Below, in pieces: positions 8,496-17,424 of a stretch of DNA of 64,000 nt. The stretch lies in assembly GCF_900770955.1 (NCBI RefSeq), contig NZ_CAAGLX010000017.1, positions 62,001 to 126,000 of the forward strand. Direction: 5' to 3'. Position 1 is the first letter of the stretch. The number at the start of each line of letters is the position of its first letter. The translations under genes were made by a program, and so were the position numbers. The notes below the pieces were generated by a model, which was not told the origin of the DNA, made no database searches, and worked only from the letters and a program-made list of their open reading frames with translations. The DNA is from an uncultured Phascolarctobacterium sp. (lineage in GTDB: Bacteria; Bacillota; Negativicutes; Acidaminococcales; Acidaminococcaceae).

Positions 8496-8987
8496 CTATT
8501 CAAACTTTTTGTAAACATGCTTGCGTACGCGTTCTTCTATACATTCAGGCACCAAATCCTTCAGCTGACCGCCAAAGGTTGCCAGCTCACGCACACCGGA
8601 GGAGCTGACGAAGGAATATTTAGCATTGGTCATAATAAAAACCGTTTCCAGATCATTGTCGATTTTTTTCAAAAGCAACGCCCTTTGGAATTCATACTCG
8701 AAATCAGTAAAAGCACGCAAGCCTCTGACGATAAAAGGCGCCTCTTCCTTTTTGCAGAATTCATTCAGCAGACCGGAAAAGCAGGTTACTCTTACATTAG
8801 GAATATGCTTGGTTGCTTCCCTGAGCATTTCCACACGCTCTTCCATGGAAAACATAGCCTTATCCTTGCCGGGATTATGAAAAACGCTGATAATCAGCTC
8901 ATCAAACATCGCACTTGCTCTTTCAAAAATATCAATATGACCCTTGGTAACAGGATCAAAGCTTCCTGGACAAACTGCTCTGCGCAT
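8496..8987 (-). CDS. coaD: phosphopantetheine adenylyltransferase CoaD
   Basis: Transfers AMP to 4'-phosphopantetheine, the penultimate step of coenzyme A synthesis. The 163-aa product has the nucleotidyltransferase TxGH motif in GSFDPVTKGH (residues 7-16) and the SSSGVRELA segment near 127. The ATG at 8987 follows GGAGGT; an in-frame upstream ATG at 9029 has no such site and gives a non-family extension. It sits after rsmD, the usual Firmicute order. Confidence 0.95.
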   Translation of the reverse strand: MRRAVCPGSFDPVTKGHIDIFERASAMFDELIISVFHNPGKDKAMFSMEERVEMLREATKHIPNVRVTCFSGLLNEFCKKEEAPFIVRGLRAFTDFEYEFQRALLLKKIDNDLETVFIMTNAKYSFVSSSGVRELATFGGQLKDLVPECIEERVRKHVYKKFE

Positions 8988-9067
8988 AGCCAGACCTCCT
9001 AATCTATCCTTAATCAAAAAAATGACCAAAGAAATTCCTCTAATATATTCTGTATTTTATTCGACAT

Positions 9068-9095
9068 AAAAACTGAGAATCCTTTTTATTCTCCA
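9068..9095 (-). terminator. possible weak terminator after rsmD
   Basis: GGAGAAT and ATTCTC form a short stem followed by AGTTTTT on the minus strand. The stem is AT-rich, so partial read-through into coaD is likely. Confidence 0.45.
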
Positions 9096-9107
9096 AAATA
9101 CTATATA

Positions 9108-9665
9108 TTATAACATATTATAACAAATAAAATCCACTATTGTTTCACCGTAACGGCTGCTGCGTACCAGCTCACAGCCTGCCGGCAGCTCCGGCAGTTC
9201 ATTGTGCGCGCTGCGTTCCACAACCAGATAACCGCCAGGACGCAAAAATGACTTTCTGCCCAAAAGCGCAATAATCTGCTCTATCCAGCCTTTATTGTAC
9301 GGAGGGTCGCAAAAAGCAAAGTCAAACAGCTCCCCTGCTGTCGCAAGTCTTTCGGCTACCGCCGGAGCACTTCCCTGCAGCACCCTGCAATCAGACTCCG
9401 CACGGCATTTGGCAATATTACTGCGCACCAGACGTAACGATTCCTTGCTCGCATCAATAAACGTAACAGCCGCAGCACCACGGCTCCAGCTTTCCAGACC
9501 AAGATTTCCTGTACCCGCAAAAAGGTCCAAAACCTCAGCGCCGATAATCTTGCTGCCTATAATATTAAAAACAGATTCCTTAACCCTGTCCGCAGTCGGC
9601 CGTACATCGTAGGTTTTAGGTACAGTCAGCTGCAGGCCGCGGGCCTTGCCGGTAATTATTCTCAT
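9108..9665 (-). CDS. rsmD: 16S rRNA (guanine966-N2)-methyltransferase RsmD
   Basis: Methylates G966 of 16S rRNA using S-adenosylmethionine. The 185-aa product begins MRIITGKARG, then has RPTADRVKES near residue 20, the SAM-binding DLFAGTGNLGLE near 45 and the catalytic DPPY motif near 120. The ATG at 9665 follows GGAG; an upstream ATG at 9704 was rejected because it lacks a site and adds a non-conserved tail. It heads the rsmD-coaD-coiled-coil cluster. Confidence 0.93.
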   Translation of the reverse strand: MRIITGKARGLQLTVPKTYDVRPTADRVKESVFNIIGSKIIGAEVLDLFAGTGNLGLESWSRGAAAVTFIDASKESLRLVRSNIAKCRAESDCRVLQGSAPAVAERLATAGELFDFAFCDPPYNKGWIEQIIALLGRKSFLRPGGYLVVERSAHNELPELPAGCELVRSSRYGETIVDFICYNML

Positions 9666-9704
9666 ATACTGCTCCTCTATGTTATAATTGGGTTGAGATG
9701 GCAT

Positions 9705-9841
9705 TTCACCCCCTTTCGCCTCACTTCGTTCGGCACCTTCCCCGTAGAGGAAGGCAAGCAGTCAGCTTTCGCAATCACTTTCTCGCCTGCCCCGTAGGGG
9801 AAGGTGTCAGCGAATGTAATGAGCTGACGGAAGGGGAATTT
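9705..9841. repeat. imperfect inverted-repeat (REP/MITE-like) intergenic element
   Basis: The left half (CACCTTCCCCGTAGAGGAAGG) is largely the reverse complement of the right half (CCCCGTAGGGGAAGGTG), and the outer arms (TTCACCCCCTTTCGCCTCA against GAGCTGACGGAAGGGGAA) also pair partly. The whole could fold into a long hairpin of about 137 nt. It lies between the divergent rsmD and DUF4127 genes and carries no reading frame. It is a candidate dispersed repeat; copies elsewhere in the genome were not available. Confidence 0.6.
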
Positions 9842-9882
9842 AATCTTAAACATTCTCTCTACATTTTTTAAAGGACACCCTT

Positions 9883-11541
9883 ATGCGCAATTCAAGCAAA
9901 ATACTCTTCATAATCTGCTCCATAATGCTGATTTCAGGCATCTGCCTGCGCCTTGCGTTACCCTCAAGCACTCCGCTTAAGCTGACGCAGCCCGCGCCAA
10001 CGCAAAGCATCCTGCTGCTGCCTCTCGACAGCCGCCCTGTCTGCAGCACCATGGTGCAAAAGCTGGGCACACTTGCAGGCCTAAATGTAATTTTACCGCC
10101 AAAAGCCTGTCTTGACAACTACCGGACACCGTCCGACAAGCAAAAACTTTTACAATGGCTGCAGACAAACCAGGCATTTTACGATTACAGCATCATTTCT
10201 GCCGATAATCTGCTGCACGGAGGCCTGCTTGCCGCCCGCATGAACACTGCCGCACCGGCGGAAGAAGATGCGCTGCTGGAGCAGCTGCGGCAACTTGCAC
10301 CGAAAAAGCAGCAGGCTGTTTTTTCTGTCATACCGCGTCTGCTTGTCAGCGACCAGCTTCTGCCAGACCGCTGGTATCAATACCAGCTGATGCGTTATTC
10401 CCAGCTCGCCGACATGGTGCGTATCACAGGCAGCTTCGCCCTCACGCAGGAGCTGCGCCGTACAGAAGCCAAAATTCCGCCCAAGGTCTTGGAAAAATAT
10501 CGCAGCCGTTATCAGCAGAGTGACCGCTTCAACCTTGGTCTGCTACGCCTTGCTGCAGACAACAGACAAATAACCTTCGGACAGGATGACGCTTCCCCCA
10601 TCGGTCTGCCGCACGCCAGCGCCGTCAGACTACAAAGCGGTATTGCCGCCCAACAGCTGCAGCAGCAGGCACAGCTCACCTACGGCGCAGACGAAATTGC
10701 TGCCCTGCTGCTTACGCGCTTCTATCTGCAGCAAAACGGTTGGCGGCCCAAGGTTTACCTGCATTACGCTTCTCCGCAAGCAGAAGGACTGGATATGCCC
10801 TACATGGCCGTCTGCGTCGGTGCTGCGCTGCGCAACCAGCTGCAGCTCATCGGCGCAACCGAGGTCACTACGCCCGCAGCAGCAGACCTTATCTGCTATA
10901 TCAACTGCGGCAACGATGACTTCCTCCCTTCCGCCAAGCAGGCACAGGAGCTGCAGGAAATGCTAGATAAAGGCTACAGAGTCGCGCTCGTCGACAGCAG
11001 CGCCAACTTTGAGGCCAAGGAACTGCTGCTGCCACAGCTTTTAGCAAATGACATACAAATTAACAAGCTCGCTGCCTACGCCGCCTGGAACACCTTCAGC
11101 AATTCCTCAGGCACTGCCTTAGCGCAGGGACTGCTTTTCTGCGGCCGTCTGCGCCAGCTGCAAGCAGCAGGCGCAGCTGCGGACCAGCTGGCAGCACTCT
11201 ACGCTGCTAACCTGAACTTTACCGCCGAGCGTATCCTCGAGGATTACTATTACCAAAAGCTGGTTCATCCACCACTGCGAAAAACATTAGAAGCCTTCGG
11301 CACCGATCCCGTAGATCTTGACAACGAAGAAAAAACGTCAACAGAACAATATATCCAAAAAAGACTTAGTCTGCAGGCTTATAAGCTGCTACACGATAAT
11401 TTAGGACGCAAGCCTTTCTACCGCCAAAACGGCCACAGCTATTATCTGCGTGACCTCAGCGTCGGTGTCAAGCTCCCTTGGGCCAGGATTTTCGAAGCAG
11501 AGCTGCAGGTATGGACGCACACAGGCATAAAAAGCGAATAA
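9883..11541 (+). CDS. DUF4127 family protein, exported or membrane-anchored
   Basis: A 552-aa protein of the uncharacterised DUF4127 family. An N-terminal hydrophobic segment (about residues 7-26) suggests export or anchoring. Motifs shared with the second copy at 14096 are LPLDSRPVCS (near 45), ISADNLLHGGLLAAR (near 105), GQDDASPIG (near 232) and AAWNTFSNSSGTALAQGL (near 405). The conserved Asp and Asn residues look like a metal or active site, which is inference. AAAGGA precedes the ATG. It is followed by its own terminator. No enzymatic function can be named. Confidence 0.85.
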   Translation: MRNSSKILFIICSIMLISGICLRLALPSSTPLKLTQPAPTQSILLLPLDSRPVCSTMVQKLGTLAGLNVILPPKACLDNYRTPSDKQKLLQWLQTNQAFYDYSIISADNLLHGGLLAARMNTAAPAEEDALLEQLRQLAPKKQQAVFSVIPRLLVSDQLLPDRWYQYQLMRYSQLADMVRITGSFALTQELRRTEAKIPPKVLEKYRSRYQQSDRFNLGLLRLAADNRQITFGQDDASPIGLPHASAVRLQSGIAAQQLQQQAQLTYGADEIAALLLTRFYLQQNGWRPKVYLHYASPQAEGLDMPYMAVCVGAALRNQLQLIGATEVTTPAAADLICYINCGNDDFLPSAKQAQELQEMLDKGYRVALVDSSANFEAKELLLPQLLANDIQINKLAAYAAWNTFSNSSGTALAQGLLFCGRLRQLQAAGAAADQLAALYAANLNFTAERILEDYYYQKLVHPPLRKTLEAFGTDPVDLDNEEKTSTEQYIQKRLSLQAYKLLHDNLGRKPFYRQNGHSYYLRDLSVGVKLPWARIFEAELQVWTHTGIKSE

Positions 11542-11642
11542 GCAGCTTACGCAAGCTAAAACAGAACACCATATCCGCTACGGAAATATCGCAAATAATG
11601 CAGGCGGCAGCTACGCCTTATTTCCGTGAGTAAAAACAAAAC

Positions 11643-11690
11643 AAGCCTCTGATACAACTATGTTTGCTAGTATATCAGAGGCTTATTTAA
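11643..11690 (+). terminator. terminator downstream of first DUF4127 gene
   Basis: GCCTCTGATA (11645-11654) pairs perfectly with TATCAGAGGC (11673-11682), followed by TTATTTAAA. The stem is flanked by A- and T-rich sequence. Confidence 0.75.
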
Positions 11691-11743
11691 ACTTATAAGA
11701 CCAATAACGCAAGGTATATAATGCTGATACCCAAAAAATAAAC

Positions 11744-11779
11744 AAAAACAAAGGCTGCACCATAGCAGTACAGCCTTCG
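11744..11779 (-). terminator. thrS terminator
   Basis: AAGGCTG and CAGCCTT pair on the minus strand and are followed by TTTGTTTTTGTTT, 30 bp past the thrS stop. Confidence 0.75.
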
Positions 11780-11808
11780 CTCTTTTATATCAGCAGAAGC
11801 TGAAAATA

Positions 11809-13602
11809 TTATTTTTTAGCCTTAGAATCAACTACATCCTTCAAAATTGCTTCAAATGCTTCGAAGCTCATAGCGCCCATATCGCCCTCGGTGCGGTTAC
11901 GCGGAGAAACAGTCTTGTTTTCCATGTCGCGGTCGCCGACAACCAGCATGTACGGGATTTTCTCCAACTGACCTTCACGAATCTTCTTGCCGATTTTTTC
12001 GTTACGGGCATCAACGGTTACGCGATAACCGTTAGCCTCCAGCTTATGAGCCAGCTCATAGCAGTAGTCAACAGCGCGGTCGGTTACCGGCAGGAAGCGA
12101 ACCTGCTCCGGAGCCATCCAGGTCGGCAGTGCACCTGCATAGGTTTCGATGAGGTATGCCAGAGTACGCTCGTAGCAGCCCAGGGAGGTACGGTGAATGA
12201 TGTACGGCAGCTTCTTCTCGCCGTTCTCATCAACATAGTACATACCAAATTTCTCTGCCAGCAGCATATCAATCTGAATAGTAACGATGGTGTCCTCTTT
12301 ACCGAATACGTTGTGGAACTGGATATCCAGCTTCGGACCGTAGAAAGCAGCCTCGTCAAAGCCAACCTCATATTCAACACCGAGGTCATCAAGGATTTTC
12401 TTCATAACAGCCTGTGCATGATCCCATTGCTCAGCGGTGCCTTCATACTTGTTGTTCGGGTTTGCAGGATCCCACTGGCTGAAGCGGAAGGTGCATTTAT
12501 CCAGCATACCAACAGTTTCCAGGCAGTATTTAGCCAAATCCAGACAGCCCTTAAATTCTTCTTCCAATTGATCAGGACGAAGAATCAGATGGCCCTCGGA
12601 GATGGTGAACTGACGCACACGAATCAGGCCGTGCATTTCGCCGCTGTCCTCGTTACGGAACAAAGTAGATGTTTCGCCCAAGCGCATCGGCAGCTCACGA
12701 TAGGAGCGCTGACGGTTCAGGAAAACCTGATATTGGAACGGGCAGGTCATAGGACGCAGAGCGAAGCATTCTTTGGTTTCGTCATGCGGGTCGCCCAAAA
12801 TGAACATGCCGTCAAGATAATGATCCCAGTGACCGGAAATACGATACAGGTCACGTTTTGCCATCAGCGGAGTTTTGGTCAGCAGATAGCCGCGTTTTTG
12901 TTCCACATCCTCAACCCAACGCTGCAGCAGCTGGATTACACGTGCGCCTTTCGGCAGCAGGATAGGCAAACCTTGACCGATATAATCAACGGTAGTGAAA
13001 TATTCCAGGTCGCGGCCCAGCTTGTTATGGTCACGCTTCAAAGCTTCAGCCTGCTGTTCCAGATATGCGTCCAGTTCTTCCTTCTTCGGGAAAGCAATAC
13101 CGTAGATACGTTGCAGCATCTTGCGGTTGGAATCACCACGCCAGTAAGCACCGGTAGCGGAAGTCAATTTGATAGCGTTGCCTTTAATACGGCCGGTGGA
13201 ATCAAGATGCGGACCTGCGCACAGATCGGTGAAATCGCCCTGCTTGTAGAAGCTGATAACTGCATCCTCAGGCAGGTCGTTAATCAGTTCAACCTTGTAA
13301 GGCTCTTCTTTTTCTTCCATGAATTTTACAGCCTCTGCACGTGGCAGTTCAAAGCGCTCTAATTTCAGCTTTTCCTTGCAGATTTTACGCATTTCGCCTT
13401 CCAGAGCAGCGAGATCCTCTGGAGTGAACGGAGCCGGAGTATCGAAATCATAATAGAAGCCATTGTCAATGCTGGGACCGATGGCCAGCTTAACATCTGG
13501 ATGTAATCTCTTCATAGCCTGCGCCAGTACATGGGAGCAGGTATGCCAATAAGTTTGGCGGTATTCCTTGTTTTCAAAGCTAAATTTGTTTTCCTCAGAC
13601 AT
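11809..13602 (-). CDS. thrS: threonyl-tRNA synthetase ThrS, short form lacking the TGS domain
   Basis: Charges tRNA-Thr. The 597-aa protein starts almost directly at the editing (SAD) domain: HTCSHVLAQAMKRL near residue 19 and CAGPHL near 128. The class II catalytic core follows (MRLGETSTLFRNEDSGEMHGL, about 300-320) and then the C-terminal anticodon domain. Canonical ThrS is about 640 aa with an N-terminal TGS domain of about 60 residues; that domain is missing here. The ATG follows AGGAGG, and no TGS-coding sequence lies upstream, where a T-box leader is found instead. The short form is known in other Firmicutes. Confidence 0.94.
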   Translation of the reverse strand: MSEENKFSFENKEYRQTYWHTCSHVLAQAMKRLHPDVKLAIGPSIDNGFYYDFDTPAPFTPEDLAALEGEMRKICKEKLKLERFELPRAEAVKFMEEKEEPYKVELINDLPEDAVISFYKQGDFTDLCAGPHLDSTGRIKGNAIKLTSATGAYWRGDSNRKMLQRIYGIAFPKKEELDAYLEQQAEALKRDHNKLGRDLEYFTTVDYIGQGLPILLPKGARVIQLLQRWVEDVEQKRGYLLTKTPLMAKRDLYRISGHWDHYLDGMFILGDPHDETKECFALRPMTCPFQYQVFLNRQRSYRELPMRLGETSTLFRNEDSGEMHGLIRVRQFTISEGHLILRPDQLEEEFKGCLDLAKYCLETVGMLDKCTFRFSQWDPANPNNKYEGTAEQWDHAQAVMKKILDDLGVEYEVGFDEAAFYGPKLDIQFHNVFGKEDTIVTIQIDMLLAEKFGMYYVDENGEKKLPYIIHRTSLGCYERTLAYLIETYAGALPTWMAPEQVRFLPVTDRAVDYCYELAHKLEANGYRVTVDARNEKIGKKIREGQLEKIPYMLVVGDRDMENKTVSPRNRTEGDMGAMSFEAFEAILKDVVDSKAKK

Positions 13603-13624
13603 TTTTGTTTCCTCCTAACACGAT

Positions 13625-13916
13625 GTATCGTAAACAGTGCGGTCCGGGCAAAAAAATAAACCCCAGTCCCACACCAAAGGGACGGAGTTATCCGCGGTTC
13701 CACCCTCATTGACATATGTAGTGACATATGCCCACTCGGTACCGTTAACGCCGGTAATACGGACTGGCATACTTGCTTACGCGTTCCGCAGTCAGTTTGA
13801 AGGCGGTGCGCCCATCGTTTTCTTCCTGCTGCTCTCAGCCACGGCAGCATTTTCTGTAGAACCCTCCACGACGGCAATTCCTTCGCATTACTGTTACTAT
13901 TTTCATTTACCAGTTT
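13625..13916 (-). promoter_or_regulatory. T-box riboswitch leader of thrS
   Basis: The minus strand carries the T-box core AGGGTGGAACCGCG (13693-13706). A terminator hairpin (GTCCC/GGGAC then TTTATTTTTTT, 13648-13690) follows before the start codon. Upstream are typical leader parts: the AATGCGAAGGAATTGCCG opening, the GGCTGAGAGCAGC segment of Stem I and a CATATG...CATATG hairpin. Uncharged tRNA binding would favour the antiterminator and thrS expression. Threonine specificity is taken from the gene; the specifier codon was not assigned. Confidence 0.93.
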
Positions 13917-13944
13917 ATTATAGCACACCGGTAATGCTTGTCAA
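13917..13944 (-). promoter_or_regulatory. promoter of the thrS T-box transcript
   Basis: TTGACA (13939-13944), 16-bp spacer, TATAAT (13917-13922) with an extended TGC on the minus strand, immediately before the T-box leader. Confidence 0.87.
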
Positions 13945-14095
13945 GCTTCTACTGGAAAAAACTTTTATTTCATAGTATAATAAGAAAATAAATTCTTTTA
14001 CTTGTAAACATACCTAACAGCGAGTCCTTTGTGCATGTATATTAACCTTTACAAAACGTATATCCAGGACTGTCAAGATTTAAGGAGGCGTACGC

Positions 14096-15670
14096 ATGGC
14101 AAAAATTTCATTCCGGCAGCATAAGCTGGCAGCAGCCATCTGCACAGCTGCTTTACTGATGCCGGTTTCCGTCCAGGCCAAGCGCCTGACTATTCTTTAT
14201 GTGCCTTTAGACAACAGGCCAGTCTGCTCCGCCTATGTACAGCAGACAATGGAGGCAGCCAACTGCAAAATCATCCTGCCACCCGAAAAATATATTGCTA
14301 CCAACGAAAAAAACGGTAATCCCGAAGGTATCTGGGAATGGCTGGAGCACAAGGCACCAAAGGCCGATGCTGCCGTAATCAGCACCGACAGCCTTGTTTA
14401 CGGCGGCCTGGTCGCCTCACGCACACATAACATCAGCCAGGAGGAGCTGCAAAAAAGGATTAATCACCTCTACAAGCTGAAAAACACCCTGCCGATAAAG
14501 CTCTATGCTTTCTCGACGATTATGCGCACCCCACGTGCCAGCAAAGGGCGCGTAGAACCGCCCTACTACAGCACCATAGGCCCAACTATCTTTGCCTACA
14601 GCCAGCTCCTCGACAAGCAGGACCAGGGTAAGCTGTCGCCTACGGAAAAGCTCACCATGCAGGCAATGGAGCGCAACATGAAAAAAGCTGAGTTAGGCGA
14701 CTGGCTGGAGCGACGCGAAAAGAATCTGGCTGTCAACCAGGAGCTTACACACATGGCCCGTAACGGCAAATTCCATTATTTTGCCATCGGCAAGGATGAC
14801 AACGCTCCTCTTTCCGCTACGCACATGGAAGGACGCAAAATCAGCCTCAGCACCTTTGATATGAGCAGAGACAGCTTCCAGATTCTTGATGGTGTTGACC
14901 AGTTGGGACTACTTTTAATCGCCCGTGCCTATAACGAGGCCAACGGCAGCAAGCCCTCCGTGTATCCTCTGTACAGCACAGGTGTAGGAGCCGGCACTCT
15001 GCCTCAGTACAGCGACGCACGGCTGCAGGACAGCGTGCCGCAGCAGATTATCGCTGCCGGTGCAGTACAGGCAGCATCCGCAGATAACGCCGACCTTATT
15101 TTAGCACTCAATACGCCGCAGGACGGCATCGTCAAGGATTCTACCGCTGATGATAACCAGCCCTTCGCATCTGCCGGCAATAAAAACTTTGTCGGTATCC
15201 TGGGACAGCTGCTCCGTTCCGGACGCAACGTTTCTCTGGCTGACATCAGCTATTCCAACGGTGCAGACAACGGCTTTATGAGCCTGCTGGCCAACAGCAT
15301 CAGCCTGCAGCCGTTAGCAGCCTACAACGGTTGGAATACAGCTGACAACGCCGTAGGCTATGCCATCGCCCAAGGACTTATCGCTCACGATATGAGCAGC
15401 GAAGCACGCAGCAGGCTGCTACGCCAACGCCTTATCGACGATTGGTTTTATCAGAGCAATGCCCGCCGCAACATTTCCAACGAGCTGGAAAAGCATAACC
15501 GCGAGGATTTGAAATACGATCTTGCTACAGAAGAAAAAACAATCCTGCAGCAGATTACCGCAGACTGCCAGAGCATGGCAAACAGCTACTCTATAACAAG
15601 AGGCACCAAATTTACACTCTCCTTCCCCTGGAAGCGTTTATTCGAGGTAGACGTAGAAATCAAGAAATAA
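14096..15670 (+). CDS. DUF4127 family protein, secreted paralogue
   Basis: A 524-aa second DUF4127 protein. It has a clear signal peptide (about residues 10-28, ending VQA-KR), so it probably acts outside the cytoplasmic membrane. Motifs match the copy at 9883: VPLDNRPVCS (near 37), ISTDSLVYGGLVASR (near 96), GKDDNAPLS (near 235) and YNGWNTADNAVGYAIAQGL (near 415). The ATG follows AAGGAGG. It is divergent from thrS and followed by its own terminator. Function is unknown; the conserved Asp-containing motifs would be the first residues to test. Confidence 0.87.
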   Translation: MAKISFRQHKLAAAICTAALLMPVSVQAKRLTILYVPLDNRPVCSAYVQQTMEAANCKIILPPEKYIATNEKNGNPEGIWEWLEHKAPKADAAVISTDSLVYGGLVASRTHNISQEELQKRINHLYKLKNTLPIKLYAFSTIMRTPRASKGRVEPPYYSTIGPTIFAYSQLLDKQDQGKLSPTEKLTMQAMERNMKKAELGDWLERREKNLAVNQELTHMARNGKFHYFAIGKDDNAPLSATHMEGRKISLSTFDMSRDSFQILDGVDQLGLLLIARAYNEANGSKPSVYPLYSTGVGAGTLPQYSDARLQDSVPQQIIAAGAVQAASADNADLILALNTPQDGIVKDSTADDNQPFASAGNKNFVGILGQLLRSGRNVSLADISYSNGADNGFMSLLANSISLQPLAAYNGWNTADNAVGYAIAQGLIAHDMSSEARSRLLRQRLIDDWFYQSNARRNISNELEKHNREDLKYDLATEEKTILQQITADCQSMANSYSITRGTKFTLSFPWKRLFEVDVEIKK

Positions 15671-15676
15671 AAGACC

Positions 15677-15725
15677 AAAGCGCAGAGAAGTTCAGTCAAA
15701 TGCTGAAAACTCTGCGCTTTTATTA
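15677..15725 (+). terminator. terminator of second DUF4127 gene
   Basis: AAAGCGCAGAG pairs with CTCTGCGCTTT and is followed by TATTATG; it lies 7 bp past the stop. Confidence 0.8.
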
Positions 15726-15773
15726 TGACAACGTTTTTATATAACCGTCGCTAAGAAAAATTTAGGCAACAAA

Positions 15774-15801
15774 AATCCCCGTCACCTGAGCGACGGGGAT
15801 T
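15774..15801 (-). terminator. terminator hairpin of the DASS1 transcript
   Basis: AATCCCCGTC pairs with GACGGGGATT around a short loop and is followed on the minus strand by TTTGTTG. It lies about 160 bp beyond the DASS1 stop, after a repeat pair. Confidence 0.75.
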
Positions 15802-15806
15802 GATTT

Positions 15807-15950
15807 GCATTTGTGACGAAGCATGTGGTGCTTTATTCGTCTCCGCTTCAATCACCAGGCTGGCGAGAAAGTGCCAGAGGCGAGGAACGGATGCCGCCGG
15901 CGTACTTTTAGTACGTCAAGGCATTTGTGACGAAGCATATGGTGCTTTAT
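15807..15950. repeat. 30-bp direct repeat pair in an intergenic element
   Basis: GCATTTGTGACGAAGC begins a 30-nt unit at 15807-15836 and again at 15921-15950, with one base different. Between them is a GC-rich stretch with a small GTAC-TTTT-AGTAC dyad. No reading frame was found. The 114-bp period and compositional shift suggest a dispersed repeat downstream of DASS1. Confidence 0.6.
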
Positions 15951-15963
15951 CGTCAGACTGAAC

Positions 15964-17238
15964 TTATTTGCCGGGGAAGAACGGCCAAACCATCGGAATA
16001 ACAACCAGGGATACTACGAAAGCTACCAGAACTAAGCCGGTACCAGCTTTAACATAGTCCATGAATTTGTATCCGCCAGGGCCAAGTACCAGGGTGTTCG
16101 GAGGAGTACCTACCGGAGTTGCGAATGCGCAGGATGCTGCAACAGCGATAGCCATCAGAACTGCCTTCGGGTCAGCGCCTAATTGTTTGGAGATTGCAAT
16201 ACCGATCGGGCAGAGCAGAGCTGCGGATGCGGTGTTGGACATGAACTGGGTCAGACCGCAGGACAGGATGAACAGAACTGCGGTTACAACTAACGGAGAA
16301 GGAGAGCCGCCCATCAGGCTAACGGTCCATTCAGCGATGAGCTTGCCAGCGCCGGTTTTATCCATTGCAGAGGATACAGGCATCATGCCAGCGAACAGGA
16401 AGATGGTTACCCAGTCGATAGAAGCATAAGCTTGTTTTTCAGTTAAGCAGCCGGTCAGTACGCAAACCAGAGCGCCGATGATAGCAGCCATCTCAAGGGT
16501 TACGCCTTTGATACCCAGTGCCATTACGATAACAACTGCCAGCAGGATAACGCCGGAAACGATCATTTTCTTGGAATCGGTGCTGTTAGCTTCGATTTCC
16601 TGTTCGATTTCCTGATCAGCATCAAGCTCAACCTTCGGGAGCAGATGTTTACCGATGAACATCATGTAGAGCATACCGGCTACGGAAACCGGAATACCAA
16701 TCCATGCGAATTCGAAGAAGCCGAATGCAGGGAGACCGGCAGCGGTCATTGCACCAGTAGCAATGATGTTAGGAGGTGTACCAACCATGGTGATGATACC
16801 GCCCCAACCGCAGGCAAATGCCAAAGGCATTAACTGACGGGAAGCAGGAATCTTAGCTGCAGAGCAGATGCCTAATGCTACAGGCAACAGGCAAGCTGCA
16901 GTACCAGTGTTGGAAAGCACGGAAGAAAGTACGGTGCCAACAACCATCAGACCAAACATCAGGCTGTTTTCACCGGTGCCGCACAGATGAACTACTTTGT
17001 TACCGATAGCCTGAGCCAAACCGGTGTAGAACATTGCTGCACCAACAACGAACATGCCGGCGAACAGGACAACGGTGGAGTTAGACAAGCCGCTAAATAC
17101 TTGTTTAGCAGGAATCAGGCCTAACAGGCCGCACGCAATAGCGCCAGCGGTTGCAGTAACTGCCAAAGGAATGAGTTCGGTTACGAAGAATAACGCAACT
17201 ACTGCCAAGAGGATTAAACACTTAATTGCAGGGGACAT
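15964..17238 (-). CDS. DASS/SLC13-family anion:Na+ symporter 1 (likely dicarboxylate)
   Basis: A 424-aa inner-membrane carrier of the divalent-anion:sodium symporter family. Both family SNT motifs are present (SNTGTAA at 109-115, SNTASAA at 334-340), each associated with a GTPPN loop (153-157 and 377-381) in the internally duplicated fold. Hydrophobic segments fill the length except for an acidic cytoplasmic loop near 203-222. The ATG at 17238 follows GGAGGAA. It is the third and furthest downstream of three tandem paralogues and by my count about 92% identical to DASS2. Succinate or another C4-dicarboxylate is the likely cargo; this is inference. Confidence 0.9.
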   Translation of the reverse strand: MSPAIKCLILLAVVALFFVTELIPLAVTATAGAIACGLLGLIPAKQVFSGLSNSTVVLFAGMFVVGAAMFYTGLAQAIGNKVVHLCGTGENSLMFGLMVVGTVLSSVLSNTGTAACLLPVALGICSAAKIPASRQLMPLAFACGWGGIITMVGTPPNIIATGAMTAAGLPAFGFFEFAWIGIPVSVAGMLYMMFIGKHLLPKVELDADQEIEQEIEANSTDSKKMIVSGVILLAVVIVMALGIKGVTLEMAAIIGALVCVLTGCLTEKQAYASIDWVTIFLFAGMMPVSSAMDKTGAGKLIAEWTVSLMGGSPSPLVVTAVLFILSCGLTQFMSNTASAALLCPIGIAISKQLGADPKAVLMAIAVAASCAFATPVGTPPNTLVLGPGGYKFMDYVKAGTGLVLVAFVVSLVVIPMVWPFFPGK

Positions 17239-17379
17239 TTTAAGTTCCTCCTTTGTAAAAAATTTTTATATACAATGTCATTCAGACATTATATAACTTT
17301 AAGTATAGCTTTGTGAAAGTACATGTCAAAGCAATCTTTTTTTACTTTATTAAGTATTGTTATTTGCTTTGTTGAATTT

Positions 17380-17421
17380 ATAATAACAGTATTTTTTTCA
17401 GGCTTCTGTTGCACAAGCAAC
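17380..17421 (-). promoter_or_regulatory. DASS1 promoter with Crp/Fnr-type site
   Basis: The minus strand reads TGTTGC-TTGT-GCAACA (core 17408-17421), a perfect dyad. After 22 nt comes TATTAT (17380-17385) with an extended TG. The dyad would be centred near -41.5, the class II activator position. No -35 consensus is present, as expected for an activator-dependent promoter. Confidence 0.75.
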
Positions 17422-17424
17422 ACA

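Noticed and set aside
12046..13362. A 438-codon open frame on the plus strand opposite thrS
   Set aside because: It lies wholly antisense to a certain gene, has no ribosome site and its translation resembles no family; it is a product of thrS codon bias.
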